Below are positions 6,772 through 13,984 of a stretch of 20,627 bases of DNA, one piece after another. The number at the start of each line of letters is the position of its first letter. Position 1 is the first letter of the stretch. The position numbers were made by a program, and so were the translations under genes. Under the pieces are notes generated by a model, which saw only the letters and a program-made list of their open reading frames with translations, was not told the origin of the DNA and searched no databases. The stretch is from Parvibaculum sp049303435 (GTDB lineage Bacteria > Pseudomonadota > Alphaproteobacteria > Parvibaculales > Parvibaculaceae), in the NCBI GenBank assembly GCA_049303435.1, contig JBAQNC010000290.1, positions 1 through 20,627 of the forward strand, written 5' to 3'.

Positions 6772-7827
6772 GTGAACGATAGAGCGGACAACATGGTGAC
6801 AGCGACGCCTGCAGATGATGCAGGCGACGCCCCCGTGATCGTTCGCCTCAATGGCGTGCGCAAGACCTACAAGAATGTGGTCGCCGTCGACCATGTCGAT
6901 CTCGATGTCCGTCAAGGCGAATTCTTCACCATGCTCGGGCCGTCGGGTTCGGGCAAGACGACCTCGCTCCGTCTCATCGCCGGATTCGAAATGCCCGATG
7001 CGGGCCATGTGGAACTCAATGGCGTGGATGTGACCGACACGCCGCCCTATGCGCGCGACATCAACACGGTGTTTCAGGACTATGCGCTCTTTCCGCATAT
7101 GACGGTCGCGGAGAACATCGCCTATGGCCTGCAGGCCAGGGGCGTGGCGCGCGACGAGATCGGCGGACGTGTCGAGGAGGCCCTGCGCATGGTGAGGCTT
7201 GCCGATTACGGCTCGCGCTCGCCTGCGCAGCTTTCCGGCGGGCAGCGCCAGCGCGTCGGTCTGGCGCGCGCCATCGTCAATCGCCCGAAGGTGCTGCTGC
7301 TCGACGAGCCGCTCGGCGCGCTCGACCTGAAGCTTCGCCAGCAGATGCAGTCCGAACTCAAATCCATTCAGGCGGAAGTCGGCATCACCTTCATCTATGT
7401 GACGCATGATCAGGAAGAGGCGCTCACCATGAGCGACCGGATCGCGATCTTCAATCATGGCCGCATCGTCCAGATCGGCACGCCGCTGGAAGTCTATGAA
7501 GAGCCGCGCGACGAGTTCGTCGCGGACTTCGTCGGCACATCGAACATTCTGCCGCGCGACGGCAAGCGCTATGTGCTGCGGCCGGAAAAGGTACGCATCG
7601 CTGCAACCGGATCGAGTTTTGAAGAGACTGGCCTTCATGTCGAGGCCGCGCGCCTCGTGGAAGCCGTCTATGTCGGCCAGTTCACGCGCTACCGCGTGGC
7701 GCTGGAAGACGGCACTGAAATTGTCGCGGTTCGTCAGAACCTCGACCGTTCGACGGGGCACATTCGCCCGGTTCCGGGAACAGGCGTTCAGGTCGCCTGG
7801 CGTCCGGAAAATCTGTTCGCACTTTGA
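6772..7827 (+). CDS. ydcT: Polyamine ABC importer ATPase (YdcT/PotA type)
   Basis: This 351-residue cytoplasmic ATPase powers the importer formed with the two downstream permeases. Visible motifs are Walker A GPSGSGKT (56-63), the Q-loop at Gln102 (FQDYALFPHM), the signature LSGGQ (154-158), Walker B VLLLDEP (174-180) and the switch His212 (YVTHDQEEA). The C-terminal ~110 residues form a TOBE-like domain typical of PotA, FbpC and MalK ATPases. The GTG at 6772 is preceded by a G-rich stretch 20 bases after the patD stop; an ATG at 6793 is possible. Gene neighbours identify the substrate class: the next gene encodes a YdcS-like binding protein and the preceding gene oxidises a putrescine product. 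Iron or sugar transport is less likely for that reason. Confidence 0.9.
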   Translation: MNDRADNMVTATPADDAGDAPVIVRLNGVRKTYKNVVAVDHVDLDVRQGEFFTMLGPSGSGKTTSLRLIAGFEMPDAGHVELNGVDVTDTPPYARDINTVFQDYALFPHMTVAENIAYGLQARGVARDEIGGRVEEALRMVRLADYGSRSPAQLSGGQRQRVGLARAIVNRPKVLLLDEPLGALDLKLRQQMQSELKSIQAEVGITFIYVTHDQEEALTMSDRIAIFNHGRIVQIGTPLEVYEEPRDEFVADFVGTSNILPRDGKRYVLRPEKVRIAATGSSFEETGLHVEAARLVEAVYVGQFTRYRVALEDGTEIVAVRQNLDRSTGHIRPVPGTGVQVAWRPENLFAL

Positions 7828-7879
7828 TGAGTTCTTGCCTGGTTCATTTTCACGCTGACCACATGGAGGGACGACTACC

Positions 7880-9037
7880 ATGAAGTACAGGATGACACGA
7901 TATGCGGTAACAGGCGCGATGCTTGCGACCGCATTGGCGTTCTCGGTCTCGGCAATTGCAGAGCCTGCGGCGCCCAACTATCCAAAGACAATCGGCGACG
8001 GCGAGGGCGCGCTCAATATCGTCGCCTGGGAAGGCTATGCGGAAGACAGCTGGATCAAGCCCTTCGAAAAAGACACGGGCTGCGTCGTCAATCGCAAATA
8101 TGCCGGTTCGTCGGACGAGATGGTGGCGCTGATGCGTCAGGGCGGCGGCGGCGAATATGACCTCGTTTCCGCTTCGGGCGATGCGAGCCTTCGTCTCATT
8201 CTCGGCGGCAACGTGCAGCCGATCGACGTGAAGCTCATTCCCGATTTCGACAATTTCGTGCCGGAGCTGAAAGCGCCGCCGCATAATACGCTCAACGGTC
8301 TGCACTACGGGCTCTCCTATGAATGGGGACCGAATGTGCTGATGTACAACACCGACAAGATCAAGACCGCCCCGACGAGCTGGGCGGCTCTTTACGATCC
8401 GCAGTACAAGGGCAAGATCACCGTGCCGGACAATCCGATCCAGATTGCGGACGCCGCGCTCTATCTTTCCAAGATCGATCCGAGCCTCGGCATCACCGAC
8501 CCCTATGAGTTGACCACAGCGCAGCTTGACGCCGCCGTCACGCTTTTGAAAAAGCAGGCGCCGCTTGTGAAGAAATATTGGGCGCTGGCGTCGGACGAAA
8601 TCGAACTCTTCAAGAATGGCGATGCGATCATCGGCGCGTCATGGCCCTATCAGACGAATACGCTGAAGGCTGACGGCGCACCGGTCGCCGACACCATTCC
8701 GGCCGAAGGGGCGACGGGCTGGGCGGACAGCTGGATGCTGTCGGCAAAGTCCAAACATGTGAACTGCGCCTACAAGTTCATGGCCTATGTCTCGACGCCT
8801 GAAGTGCAGGCCGAACAGGCGATCTATTTCGGCGAGACGCCCGCCAATCTCAAGGCCTGCGCCGCGATGGACAAGGCCGATCCCGGCTCATGCTCGAAGT
8901 ATCATCTGGATGATGCGGCGACTTACATCAAGCAGATCCATTTCTGGAAGACGCCGCAGCAGACCTGTTCCAATGGCAAGGCCGAGTGCACGAGCTACAC
9001 GACCTGGCAACAGAAGTGGCAGGAGATCAAGGGTTGA
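7880..9037 (+). CDS. ydcS: Periplasmic polyamine-binding protein (YdcS type)
   Basis: This 385-residue extracytoplasmic solute-binding protein has a signal peptide. A basic start (MKYRMTRY) is followed by a hydrophobic core and SAIA, with likely cleavage after Ala27. The mature part has the PotD/YdcS fold: LNIVAWEGYAEDSW, the TGCVVNRKYAGSSDEMVALM segment, YDLVSASGDASLRLI, YEWGPNVLMYNTDK and ATGWADSWMLSAKSKH. These line up with E. coli YdcS, including SGDASLRLI and the late cysteines (ACAAMD, GSCSKYH, QQTCSNGKAECTSY), which could form disulfides in the periplasm. Ribosome binding site GGAGGG lies nine bases upstream of ATG. It delivers the polyamine to the two permeases encoded next. YdcS has also been discussed as having another role in polyhydroxybutyrate formation; nothing here tests that. 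Confidence 0.92.
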   Translation: MKYRMTRYAVTGAMLATALAFSVSAIAEPAAPNYPKTIGDGEGALNIVAWEGYAEDSWIKPFEKDTGCVVNRKYAGSSDEMVALMRQGGGGEYDLVSASGDASLRLILGGNVQPIDVKLIPDFDNFVPELKAPPHNTLNGLHYGLSYEWGPNVLMYNTDKIKTAPTSWAALYDPQYKGKITVPDNPIQIADAALYLSKIDPSLGITDPYELTTAQLDAAVTLLKKQAPLVKKYWALASDEIELFKNGDAIIGASWPYQTNTLKADGAPVADTIPAEGATGWADSWMLSAKSKHVNCAYKFMAYVSTPEVQAEQAIYFGETPANLKACAAMDKADPGSCSKYHLDDAATYIKQIHFWKTPQQTCSNGKAECTSYTTWQQKWQEIKG

Positions 9038-9960
9038 TCTCTAGCTTGCAAGAGACGTTCGATCAGGCGGCGGGGCGTGTTGCGTTCCAGCTCCGTCGCC
9101 TGTCGGCAGGCTTGTGGAGGAGGCCCGCGCTCGGCGCCGGTCTCCTCCTCACGCCACCTCTCGGCTGGTTTGTCTTTATCTATCTGGCGGCGCTCGTTGC
9201 GCTTTTCATTTCGGCGTTCTGGACGGTCGACAGTTTCACCGGCGAAATCAACCGTCACTGGACGCTCGCCAATTTCCATACGATCGCGACAAGCGACATC
9301 TATCGGCGCATCGCGGTGCGCACGATCCTGATGGCGGCGGCGGTGACACTCACCGATGTACTGCTCGCCTTTCCCTTCGCCTATTTCATGGTGCGGCTCG
9401 CGGGGCCCCGCCAACGCATCGTGCTTTTCACGCTGGTGCTCGTGCCGCTGTGGTCGAGCTATCTCGCCCGCGTCTACGCCTGGCGTCTGATCTTCGCGCA
9501 CAACGGCGCGCTCAACTGGGTGCTCAGACATCTCGGCTTCGAAGGCCTCGAGATCGGCTATACCAACTGGGCCATGTGGATCGTCTTTTCCTATATCTGG
9601 CTGCCTTTCATGATCATGCCGATCTATTCGGCCATCGAGCGCATCCCCTATTCGCTGTTCGAAGCCTCGCAGGATCTTGGCGCGAAAGCATGGCGCACCT
9701 TCTTCAAGGTGATCCTGCCTTTGTCGCTGCCGGGCATTATTGCTGGCTCGATCTTCACCTTTTCATTGACGCTGGGCGACTACATCACGCCGGTCCTCGT
9801 CGGTGGCCCCGGCTCCGATTTCATCGGCAATGTCGTCTATGCCAACGTCGGCATCGCTAACAATATTCCTTTCGCGGCCGCCTATGCCAGCATTCCGCTG
9901 ATCGTCATGGCGGCCTATCTCGCCTTTGCCAAGCGCTCCGGCGCTTTCGATGTGATGTGA
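9034..9960 (+). CDS. ydcU: Polyamine ABC importer permease (YdcU/PotB type)
   Basis: This inner-membrane permease of about 308 residues has six predicted hydrophobic segments, beginning with LTPPLGWFVFIYLAALVALF. The cytoplasmic EAA loop EASQDLGAKAWRTFFKVILP is where the ATPase docks. Sequence blocks such as YIWLPFMIMPIYSAIERIP and GSIFTFSLTLGDYITPVLVG match YdcU. The frame has no ATG near the correct N-terminus. The best start is TTG at 9034-9036, with AGGAG (9021-9025) eight bases upstream. This TTG overlaps the TGA stop of the binding-protein gene (TTGA), which suggests translational coupling. The first ~35 residues after this start are poorly conserved, so the exact start is less certain than the gene itself. 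Confidence 0.9.
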   Translation: MISSLQETFDQAAGRVAFQLRRLSAGLWRRPALGAGLLLTPPLGWFVFIYLAALVALFISAFWTVDSFTGEINRHWTLANFHTIATSDIYRRIAVRTILMAAAVTLTDVLLAFPFAYFMVRLAGPRQRIVLFTLVLVPLWSSYLARVYAWRLIFAHNGALNWVLRHLGFEGLEIGYTNWAMWIVFSYIWLPFMIMPIYSAIERIPYSLFEASQDLGAKAWRTFFKVILPLSLPGIIAGSIFTFSLTLGDYITPVLVGGPGSDFIGNVVYANVGIANNIPFAAAYASIPLIVMAAYLAFAKRSGAFDVM

Positions 9961-9970
9961 GGAGAGCGAC

Positions 9971-10765
9971 ATGGAAACCAGAGCTGCACGCATCATGCTC
10001 ACGATCTGGGTCGGGCTCGTGCTCGCCTTTCTCTTCATCCCGATCCTGATCATCGTCGTCTATGCGTTCAACGCCTCGAACATCCAGACCTTTCCCATCG
10101 CCGGTCTGTCGCTGCGCTGGTTCGGCTCGGCCCTCGCCAATCAGGAAATCCGCACGGCCCTTGCGCTGTCGCTGAAGGCGGGCGTCATTGCGACGACCAT
10201 CGCGGTCTTTCTCGGCTCCGCCGCCGCACTTGCGGTCCATCGCTATGAATTCTTCGGCAAGGACGCCGTCTCCTTCATGGTCGTGCTGCCCATTGCGCTT
10301 CCGGGCATCATCACCGGCATGGCGCTCAATTCATTCTTCGTCTTCTGGGGGATGGGGCTCAGCTTCTGGACCATTGTCATCGGCCACGCGACCTTCTGCA
10401 TCGTCATCGTCTACAACAACGTCATCGCCCGTTTGCGACGCGTCCCGAAATCGCTTGAAGAAGCCTCGATGGATCTGGGGGCCGATGGCTGGCAGACCTT
10501 CCGTCGCATCACGCTGCCGATGATCTCGACCTCCCTCGTCGCGGGCGCGCTGCTGGCCTTCGCCCTGTCATTCGACGAAGTGATCGTCACGACCTTCACG
10601 GCAGGCGCGCAGAATACATTGCCGCTGTGGATTTTCGGCGCGATCCGTCTCGGTCAGAAATTGCCCGAGGTCAATGTCGTGGTGCTGATCGTCATGGCCA
10701 TCACCTTCGTGCCGGTGCTGCTTGCCTACAAGCTCACCAATCAGGCCGGACCGATGGTCAAATAG
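9971..10765 (+). CDS. ydcV: Polyamine ABC importer permease (YdcV/PotC type)
   Basis: This 264-residue protein has the same length as E. coli YdcV. It has six hydrophobic segments, the first around ILTIWVGLVLAFLFIPILII. The EAA loop EASMDLGADGWQTFRRITLP sits in the usual place before the last helices. IALPGIITG and FALSFDEVIVTTFTAG match the PotC/YdcV family. It pairs with the preceding permease to form the membrane channel of the importer. The start ATG follows a GGAGAG ribosome binding site within the ten-base gap after the previous gene. It is the last gene of the operon. No convincing T-tailed terminator follows; only a 6-bp hairpin at 10776-10794 is visible. Confidence 0.92.
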   Translation: METRAARIMLTIWVGLVLAFLFIPILIIVVYAFNASNIQTFPIAGLSLRWFGSALANQEIRTALALSLKAGVIATTIAVFLGSAAALAVHRYEFFGKDAVSFMVVLPIALPGIITGMALNSFFVFWGMGLSFWTIVIGHATFCIVIVYNNVIARLRRVPKSLEEASMDLGADGWQTFRRITLPMISTSLVAGALLAFALSFDEVIVTTFTAGAQNTLPLWIFGAIRLGQKLPEVNVVVLIVMAITFVPVLLAYKLTNQAGPMVK

Positions 10766-10775
10766 AACCCACCGA

Positions 10776-10794
10776 GATTCTTTCGCTCAGAATC
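10776..10794 (+). other. Weak hairpin after the transporter operon
   Basis: GATTCT and AGAATC form a 6-bp stem with a 7-base loop 11 bases after the ydcV stop. There is no T-run after it, so it is at most a weak or Rho-dependent end signal. Confidence 0.25.
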
Positions 10795-10921
10795 CAGCTC
10801 GCGGACCCATGAGACGGATTTGAGGCTTGTGCGGCGTCAACGCCGACAATCATCAAGGATGGGATTCCTGTCGATAGCTTCCGCGATCGGCCTGGAGGTT
10901 TCAATGTAGCTGGTGATCGAT

Positions 10922-10997
<76 letters not shown>

Positions 10998-11009
10998 ACT
11001 GATATCAAA

Positions 11010-11028
11010 CGAAGGGTCTTGCCCTTCG
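11010..11028 (-). other. Hairpin in the tRNA-Ala leader
   Basis: CGAAGGG, a 5-base loop, then CCCTTCG is a perfect 7-bp stem ending 12 bases before the mature tRNA 5' end. On the minus strand it is followed by only three T residues. It may be a leader structure removed during processing, or a weak terminator protecting the tRNA unit from upstream transcription. Confidence 0.4.
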
Positions 11029-11040
11029 CGATGGTGGCGG

Positions 11041-11068
11041 AACTTAGAACATCATCGGCCAAAGTCAA
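11041..11068 (-). promoter_or_regulatory. Possible tRNA-Ala promoter
   Basis: On the minus strand TTGACT (11063-11068) is followed after 16 bases by TAAGTT (11041-11046). The -35 is good and the -10 is poor. It lies about 45 bases before the tRNA, so the leader hairpin at 11010-11028 would be transcribed. Confidence 0.35.
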
Positions 11069-11129
11069 AGCCGATTTCGCCCCAATTACGCCCAAAAGCG
11101 CAAAAAATTCACCGCCACCCGGATTTGTC

Positions 11130-11155
11130 GAAAGGCGCCGCGAAAGGCGCCTTTC
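11130..11155 (-). terminator. Hairpin terminator of the TIGR02300-like gene
   Basis: GAAAGGCGCC and GGCGCCTTTC form a perfect 10-bp stem with a 6-base loop, starting five bases after the stop codon of the minus-strand gene. The following minus-strand bases (GACAAATCC) are not T-rich, so termination may be incomplete or rely on Rho. Confidence 0.55.
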
Positions 11156-11160
11156 AAATC

Positions 11161-11559
11161 CTATTCGTCTTCCTTGCCGCCGGTGCGCACAATGCTGGAG
11201 ACGTCGTCGTCATCATCGTCGTCATCGGGCAGGAAGGCGTCATCTTCATCGTCGCTGTCGTCATCGGCGTCGTCGATACCGGCCAGCAGCTCATCGGCAT
11301 CATCATCGGCCAGTTCCTCGTCGCGCATGGCGTCGAGTGACACGTCACCGTCTTCATCCGGCTCCACACGCGCCTTGGCGCGCACGGGCGCTTTTGCCTT
11401 CGGCTTTTCAACCGGCTTTGCGCGCTTGGCTTTGACAGCCTGATCCGGCACGAACTCGTGCTTGCACTTGGGGCAGGCGACGGGGTTCTTGTTCAGATCA
11501 TAAAACTTGGCGCCGCAACTTGGGCAATCGCGCTTTGTTCCCAACTCAGGTTTCGTCAA
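11161..11559 (-). CDS. TIGR02300-family protein: zinc ribbon with long acidic tail
   Basis: The predicted protein has about 132 residues. The N-terminus (TKPELGTKRDCPSCGAKFYD) carries a four-cysteine zinc ribbon, Cys12-x2-Cys15 and Cys29-x2-Cys32. A Lys/Pro/Ala-rich linker follows (about 41-65), then a strongly acidic tail that includes a run of eight aspartates and ends near SSIVRTGGKEDE. This layout is that of the alphaproteobacterial TIGR02300 family, whose function is unknown. An ORF start at GTG 11566-11568 exists, but the ribosome binding site AGGGAG directly abuts it. The same site is eight bases from TTG 11557-11559, which also gives the family-like start MTKPELGTKR, so I chose TTG. 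The gene is divergent from aroA. A nucleic-acid or chaperone-like role could be guessed from the zinc ribbon and acidic tail, but nothing proves it. Confidence 0.85.
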   Translation of the reverse strand: MTKPELGTKRDCPSCGAKFYDLNKNPVACPKCKHEFVPDQAVKAKRAKPVEKPKAKAPVRAKARVEPDEDGDVSLDAMRDEELADDDADELLAGIDDADDDSDDEDDAFLPDDDDDDDDVSSIVRTGGKEDE

Positions 11560-11830
11560 GCTTGGCACTCCCTGGCGGATTTATCCCGCAACTTTGCTTC
11601 AATTCGGAACGACTTGCACGCAGAACGGCAAGCAACCGGGACAATAGAGGTTCAGAACGCTGGCTTTCCATATGCCCGTCCCCGGACGCAAAAGATCAGA
11701 ATGCCGCGAACGGTTTTTCCCATTGCCACGTTCGGTTGCTCCTGTCAAAACCTATTCGCATGAGCGGCCTTGCGCCTTGCAGAACAATGATCCGCCTGAG
11801 ACCTGCCCGAGACCAGATTGGATATGACCT
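11560..11830. other. Divergent intergenic region between the TIGR02300-like gene and aroA
   Basis: These 271 bases should hold promoters for both flanking genes. A possible plus-strand -35 (TTGCAC, 11614-11619) has no well-spaced -10. I see no convincing operator, small gene or RNA here. Confidence 0.4.
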
Positions 11831-13201
11831 TTGGCTCATTCGCCTGAAAATTCGCCCCGTCCCCTCACCGCAGAACCCTCCCATGCCCTGCAGGGCAAGC
11901 TCCGTGTGCCCGGCGACAAATCGATCTCGCATCGCGCCCTGATCTTCGGCGCCCTGGCGGTGGGGGAGACGGTGATTACAGGGCTTCTGGAGGGCGAGGA
12001 CGTGCTGGCCACAGCGCAGGCCATGCGTCGGCTGGGAGCCACGGTCACCCGCGACGAGACCGGCCTTGACGAGCCCTCCGTCTGGCGCGTTCGCGGCGTC
12101 GGCGTCGGTGGCCTCAAGGCGCCCGAACAACCGCTGGATTTCGGCAATGCAGGCACAGGCGCGCGTCTCGTCATGGGGCTTGTGGCGGGTCACCCCATCA
12201 CGGCCACCTTTATCGGCGACGCTTCGCTGTCGCGCCGTCCCATGAGCCGCGTCATTACGCCTCTTTCGCTGACGGGCGCGCGGTTTCAGGCCCGCGAAGG
12301 CGGTCGCCTGCCGCTGACGCTCACCGGCGCGTCGCGGACGCTGCCCATTACCTATGAATTGCCGGTCGCTTCCGCGCAGGTCAAATCCGCCGTGCTGCTG
12401 GCGGGCCTCAATGCGCCGGGCGTCACCACGGTTATCGAGCCCGTGCCGACGCGCGACCACACCGAGCGCATGCTGAAAGCCTTTGGCGCAAGGGTCGATA
12501 TCACGCCCCACGGGCCGGGTGGCTTGGCCATTCGCCTCACCGGCGAGCCTGAACTGACCCCCTGTCCCATCATCGTGCCGGGCGATCCCTCGTCCGCCGC
12601 CTTCCCCGTCGTCGCCGCGCTCATCACGCCGGGCTCTGAAATTGTCGTCGAGGGCATCACGCTTAATCCCCACCGCGCAGGGCTTTATACGACGCTTATC
12701 GAAATGGGCGGCGACATCGAAGTCATGAACCAGCGCGACGAAGGCGGCGAGCCCGTCGCCGATCTGCGCGTTCGCGCCAGCCGCCTCAAGGGTGTCGTGG
12801 TGCCGCCGGAGCGCGCGCCTTCCATGATCGACGAATATCCGGTGCTGGCTGTGGCGGCGGCCTTTGCGACGGGCGACACGGTGATGCAGGGCATCCATGA
12901 AATGCGCGTCAAGGAAAGCGACCGCATCGCGGCCACCGCCTCGGGCCTGCGTCTCAACGGCATCAAGGTGCATGAGACCGAAGACAGCATGACGGTCGAG
13001 GGCCGCGCCGGTCGCGTCGATGGCGGCGGCCATGTCGTCACCCATATGGATCACCGCATCGCCATGTCCTTCCTCGTCATGGGGCTCGGCGCACAAAAGC
13101 CCGTGACCGTCGATGATGGGGCGATGATCGCCACGAGCTTTCCCGATTTCATCGGCCTCATGCGGAACCTCGGCGCGACATTCGTCGGGCACAAGCAGTG
13201 A
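11831..13201 (+). CDS. aroA: 3-phosphoshikimate 1-carboxyvinyltransferase (EPSP synthase), class II
   Basis: This 456-residue enzyme joins shikimate-3-phosphate and phosphoenolpyruvate to form EPSP in aromatic amino acid synthesis. Visible motifs are VPGDKSISHRAL (about 27-38), LDFGNAGTGARL (102-113), RPMSRV (136-141), ASAQVKSAVLLAGLN (180-194), PGDPSSAAFP (250-259), SMIDEYPVLAVAAA with Asp334, and RVKESDRI with Glu362. Overall it resembles the Agrobacterium CP4 class II enzyme along its whole length. Gly108 lies at the position of CP4 Ala100, a residue tied to glyphosate tolerance in CP4. The start must be TTG at 11831, because an in-frame TGA lies six bases upstream and no in-frame ATG fits; the ribosome binding site is weak. 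It is followed by a palindromic repeat and cmk, the usual alphaproteobacterial order. Confidence 0.96.
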   Translation: MAHSPENSPRPLTAEPSHALQGKLRVPGDKSISHRALIFGALAVGETVITGLLEGEDVLATAQAMRRLGATVTRDETGLDEPSVWRVRGVGVGGLKAPEQPLDFGNAGTGARLVMGLVAGHPITATFIGDASLSRRPMSRVITPLSLTGARFQAREGGRLPLTLTGASRTLPITYELPVASAQVKSAVLLAGLNAPGVTTVIEPVPTRDHTERMLKAFGARVDITPHGPGGLAIRLTGEPELTPCPIIVPGDPSSAAFPVVAALITPGSEIVVEGITLNPHRAGLYTTLIEMGGDIEVMNQRDEGGEPVADLRVRASRLKGVVVPPERAPSMIDEYPVLAVAAAFATGDTVMQGIHEMRVKESDRIAATASGLRLNGIKVHETEDSMTVEGRAGRVDGGGHVVTHMDHRIAMSFLVMGLGAQKPVTVDDGAMIATSFPDFIGLMRNLGATFVGHKQ

Positions 13202-13230
13202 GCCGGTTTCGTTCCTCCCATCTTCCCTTC

Positions 13231-13341
13231 TCCCTCCCCCTTGTGGGGAGGGTTGGGGTGGGGGGACTCTGCGCGAGAATCTCACCGCTGCTTCCCCCCA
13301 CCCGAAACGCGTCACGTTTCGACCTCCCCACGAGGGGGAGG
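13231..13341. repeat. Composite palindromic repeat element in the aroA-cmk gap
   Basis: The left arm (13233-13251) and right arm (13323-13341) are 19-base inverted copies that match at 18 positions. Each arm is itself a hairpin: CCTCCCC, a 5-base loop, GGGGAGG. Further inside, GGGTGGGGGGA-type sequence on the left faces TCCCCCCACCC on the right. The right side also carries a separate perfect 7-bp palindrome (CGAAACG and CGTTTCG, 13304-13322) that the left lacks. GC-rich palindromes of this kind are common between genes in Hyphomicrobiales. The right hairpin contains the cmk ribosome binding site. Confidence 0.8.
13335..13341 (+). promoter_or_regulatory. cmk ribosome binding site inside a hairpin
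   Basis: GGGGAGG ends seven bases before the cmk ATG at 13349, an ideal Shine-Dalgarno sequence. The same seven bases are the 3' side of a perfect hairpin with CCTCCCC at 13323-13329 (loop ACGAG). In RNA the site would be masked unless the hairpin is opened or it pairs elsewhere. Confidence 0.65.
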
Positions 13342-13348
13342 TAAGATC

Positions 13349-13984
13349 ATGATCATCGCCATCGACGGACCGGCGGCCGCGGGCAAGGGCACGCTGGCGC
13401 GCAAACTCTCCAGTCATTATGGCTTTGCCTATCTCGACACCGGCTCGCTCTACCGGGCGGTGGGTCAGGCCGTTCGCGACCGTGGGCTCGATCCGTCGGA
13501 CGCCGAGGCGGCGCTTGAAGCGGCCCGAACGCTCGATGTATCCAGGATCGACGAAAGCGCCATCCGCACCCGCGAGGCGGGCGAGGCGGCTTCCGTGGTC
13601 GCCGTCATGCAGCCCGTGCGCGACGCGATCCTCCAGTTTCAGCGCGATTTTGCTGCAAATCCGCCGGGTGGCCTGCCTGGCGCGGTACTGGACGGGCGCG
13701 ATATCGGCACAGTGGTCTGCCCCGACGCTGACGTGAAGATTTTTGTCACCGCCAGCCCGGAAATCCGGGCCCATCGGCGCTGGCTGGAACTCAAGACCTC
13801 GGGGTCCGACGTCTCCGAGGCACAAGTCCTTGAAGATACCCGCGAAAGGGACCGCCGCGACAGCGAGCGGGCGGCGAGCCCGCTGAGGCCCGCGGATGAC
13901 GCGCACTTGCTCGACACCACTAATTTGAGTATAGAAGCGGCGTTCGGTGAAGCCGTCCGGATCATAGACAAGTCAATGCGTTAG
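13349..13984 (+). CDS. cmk: Cytidylate kinase
   Basis: This 211-residue protein phosphorylates CMP and dCMP to the diphosphates with ATP, in the cytoplasm. The P-loop GPAAAGKGT is at residues 7-15, followed by YLDTGSLYRAVG (CMP-binding region), the LDGRDIGTVVCPDADVKIFV segment, and RERDRRDSERAASPLRPADD (lid and substrate-binding arginines). Length is close to the family norm of about 210-230. The open frame extends upstream through the palindromic repeat. The true start is the ATG at 13349, because it gives the conserved MIIAIDGPAAAGKGT N-terminus and has GGAGG seven bases before it. It lies between aroA and rpsA, the order commonly seen in Alphaproteobacteria. Confidence 0.95.
   Translation: MIIAIDGPAAAGKGTLARKLSSHYGFAYLDTGSLYRAVGQAVRDRGLDPSDAEAALEAARTLDVSRIDESAIRTREAGEAASVVAVMQPVRDAILQFQRDFAANPPGGLPGAVLDGRDIGTVVCPDADVKIFVTASPEIRAHRRWLELKTSGSDVSEAQVLEDTRERDRRDSERAASPLRPADDAHLLDTTNLSIEAAFGEAVRIIDKSMR

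Noticed and set aside
11696..13906. Very long minus-strand open frame opposite aroA and cmk (over 700 codons)
   Set aside because: It lies antisense to two well-recognised genes and its translation has no family features. High GC content makes such antisense frames common.
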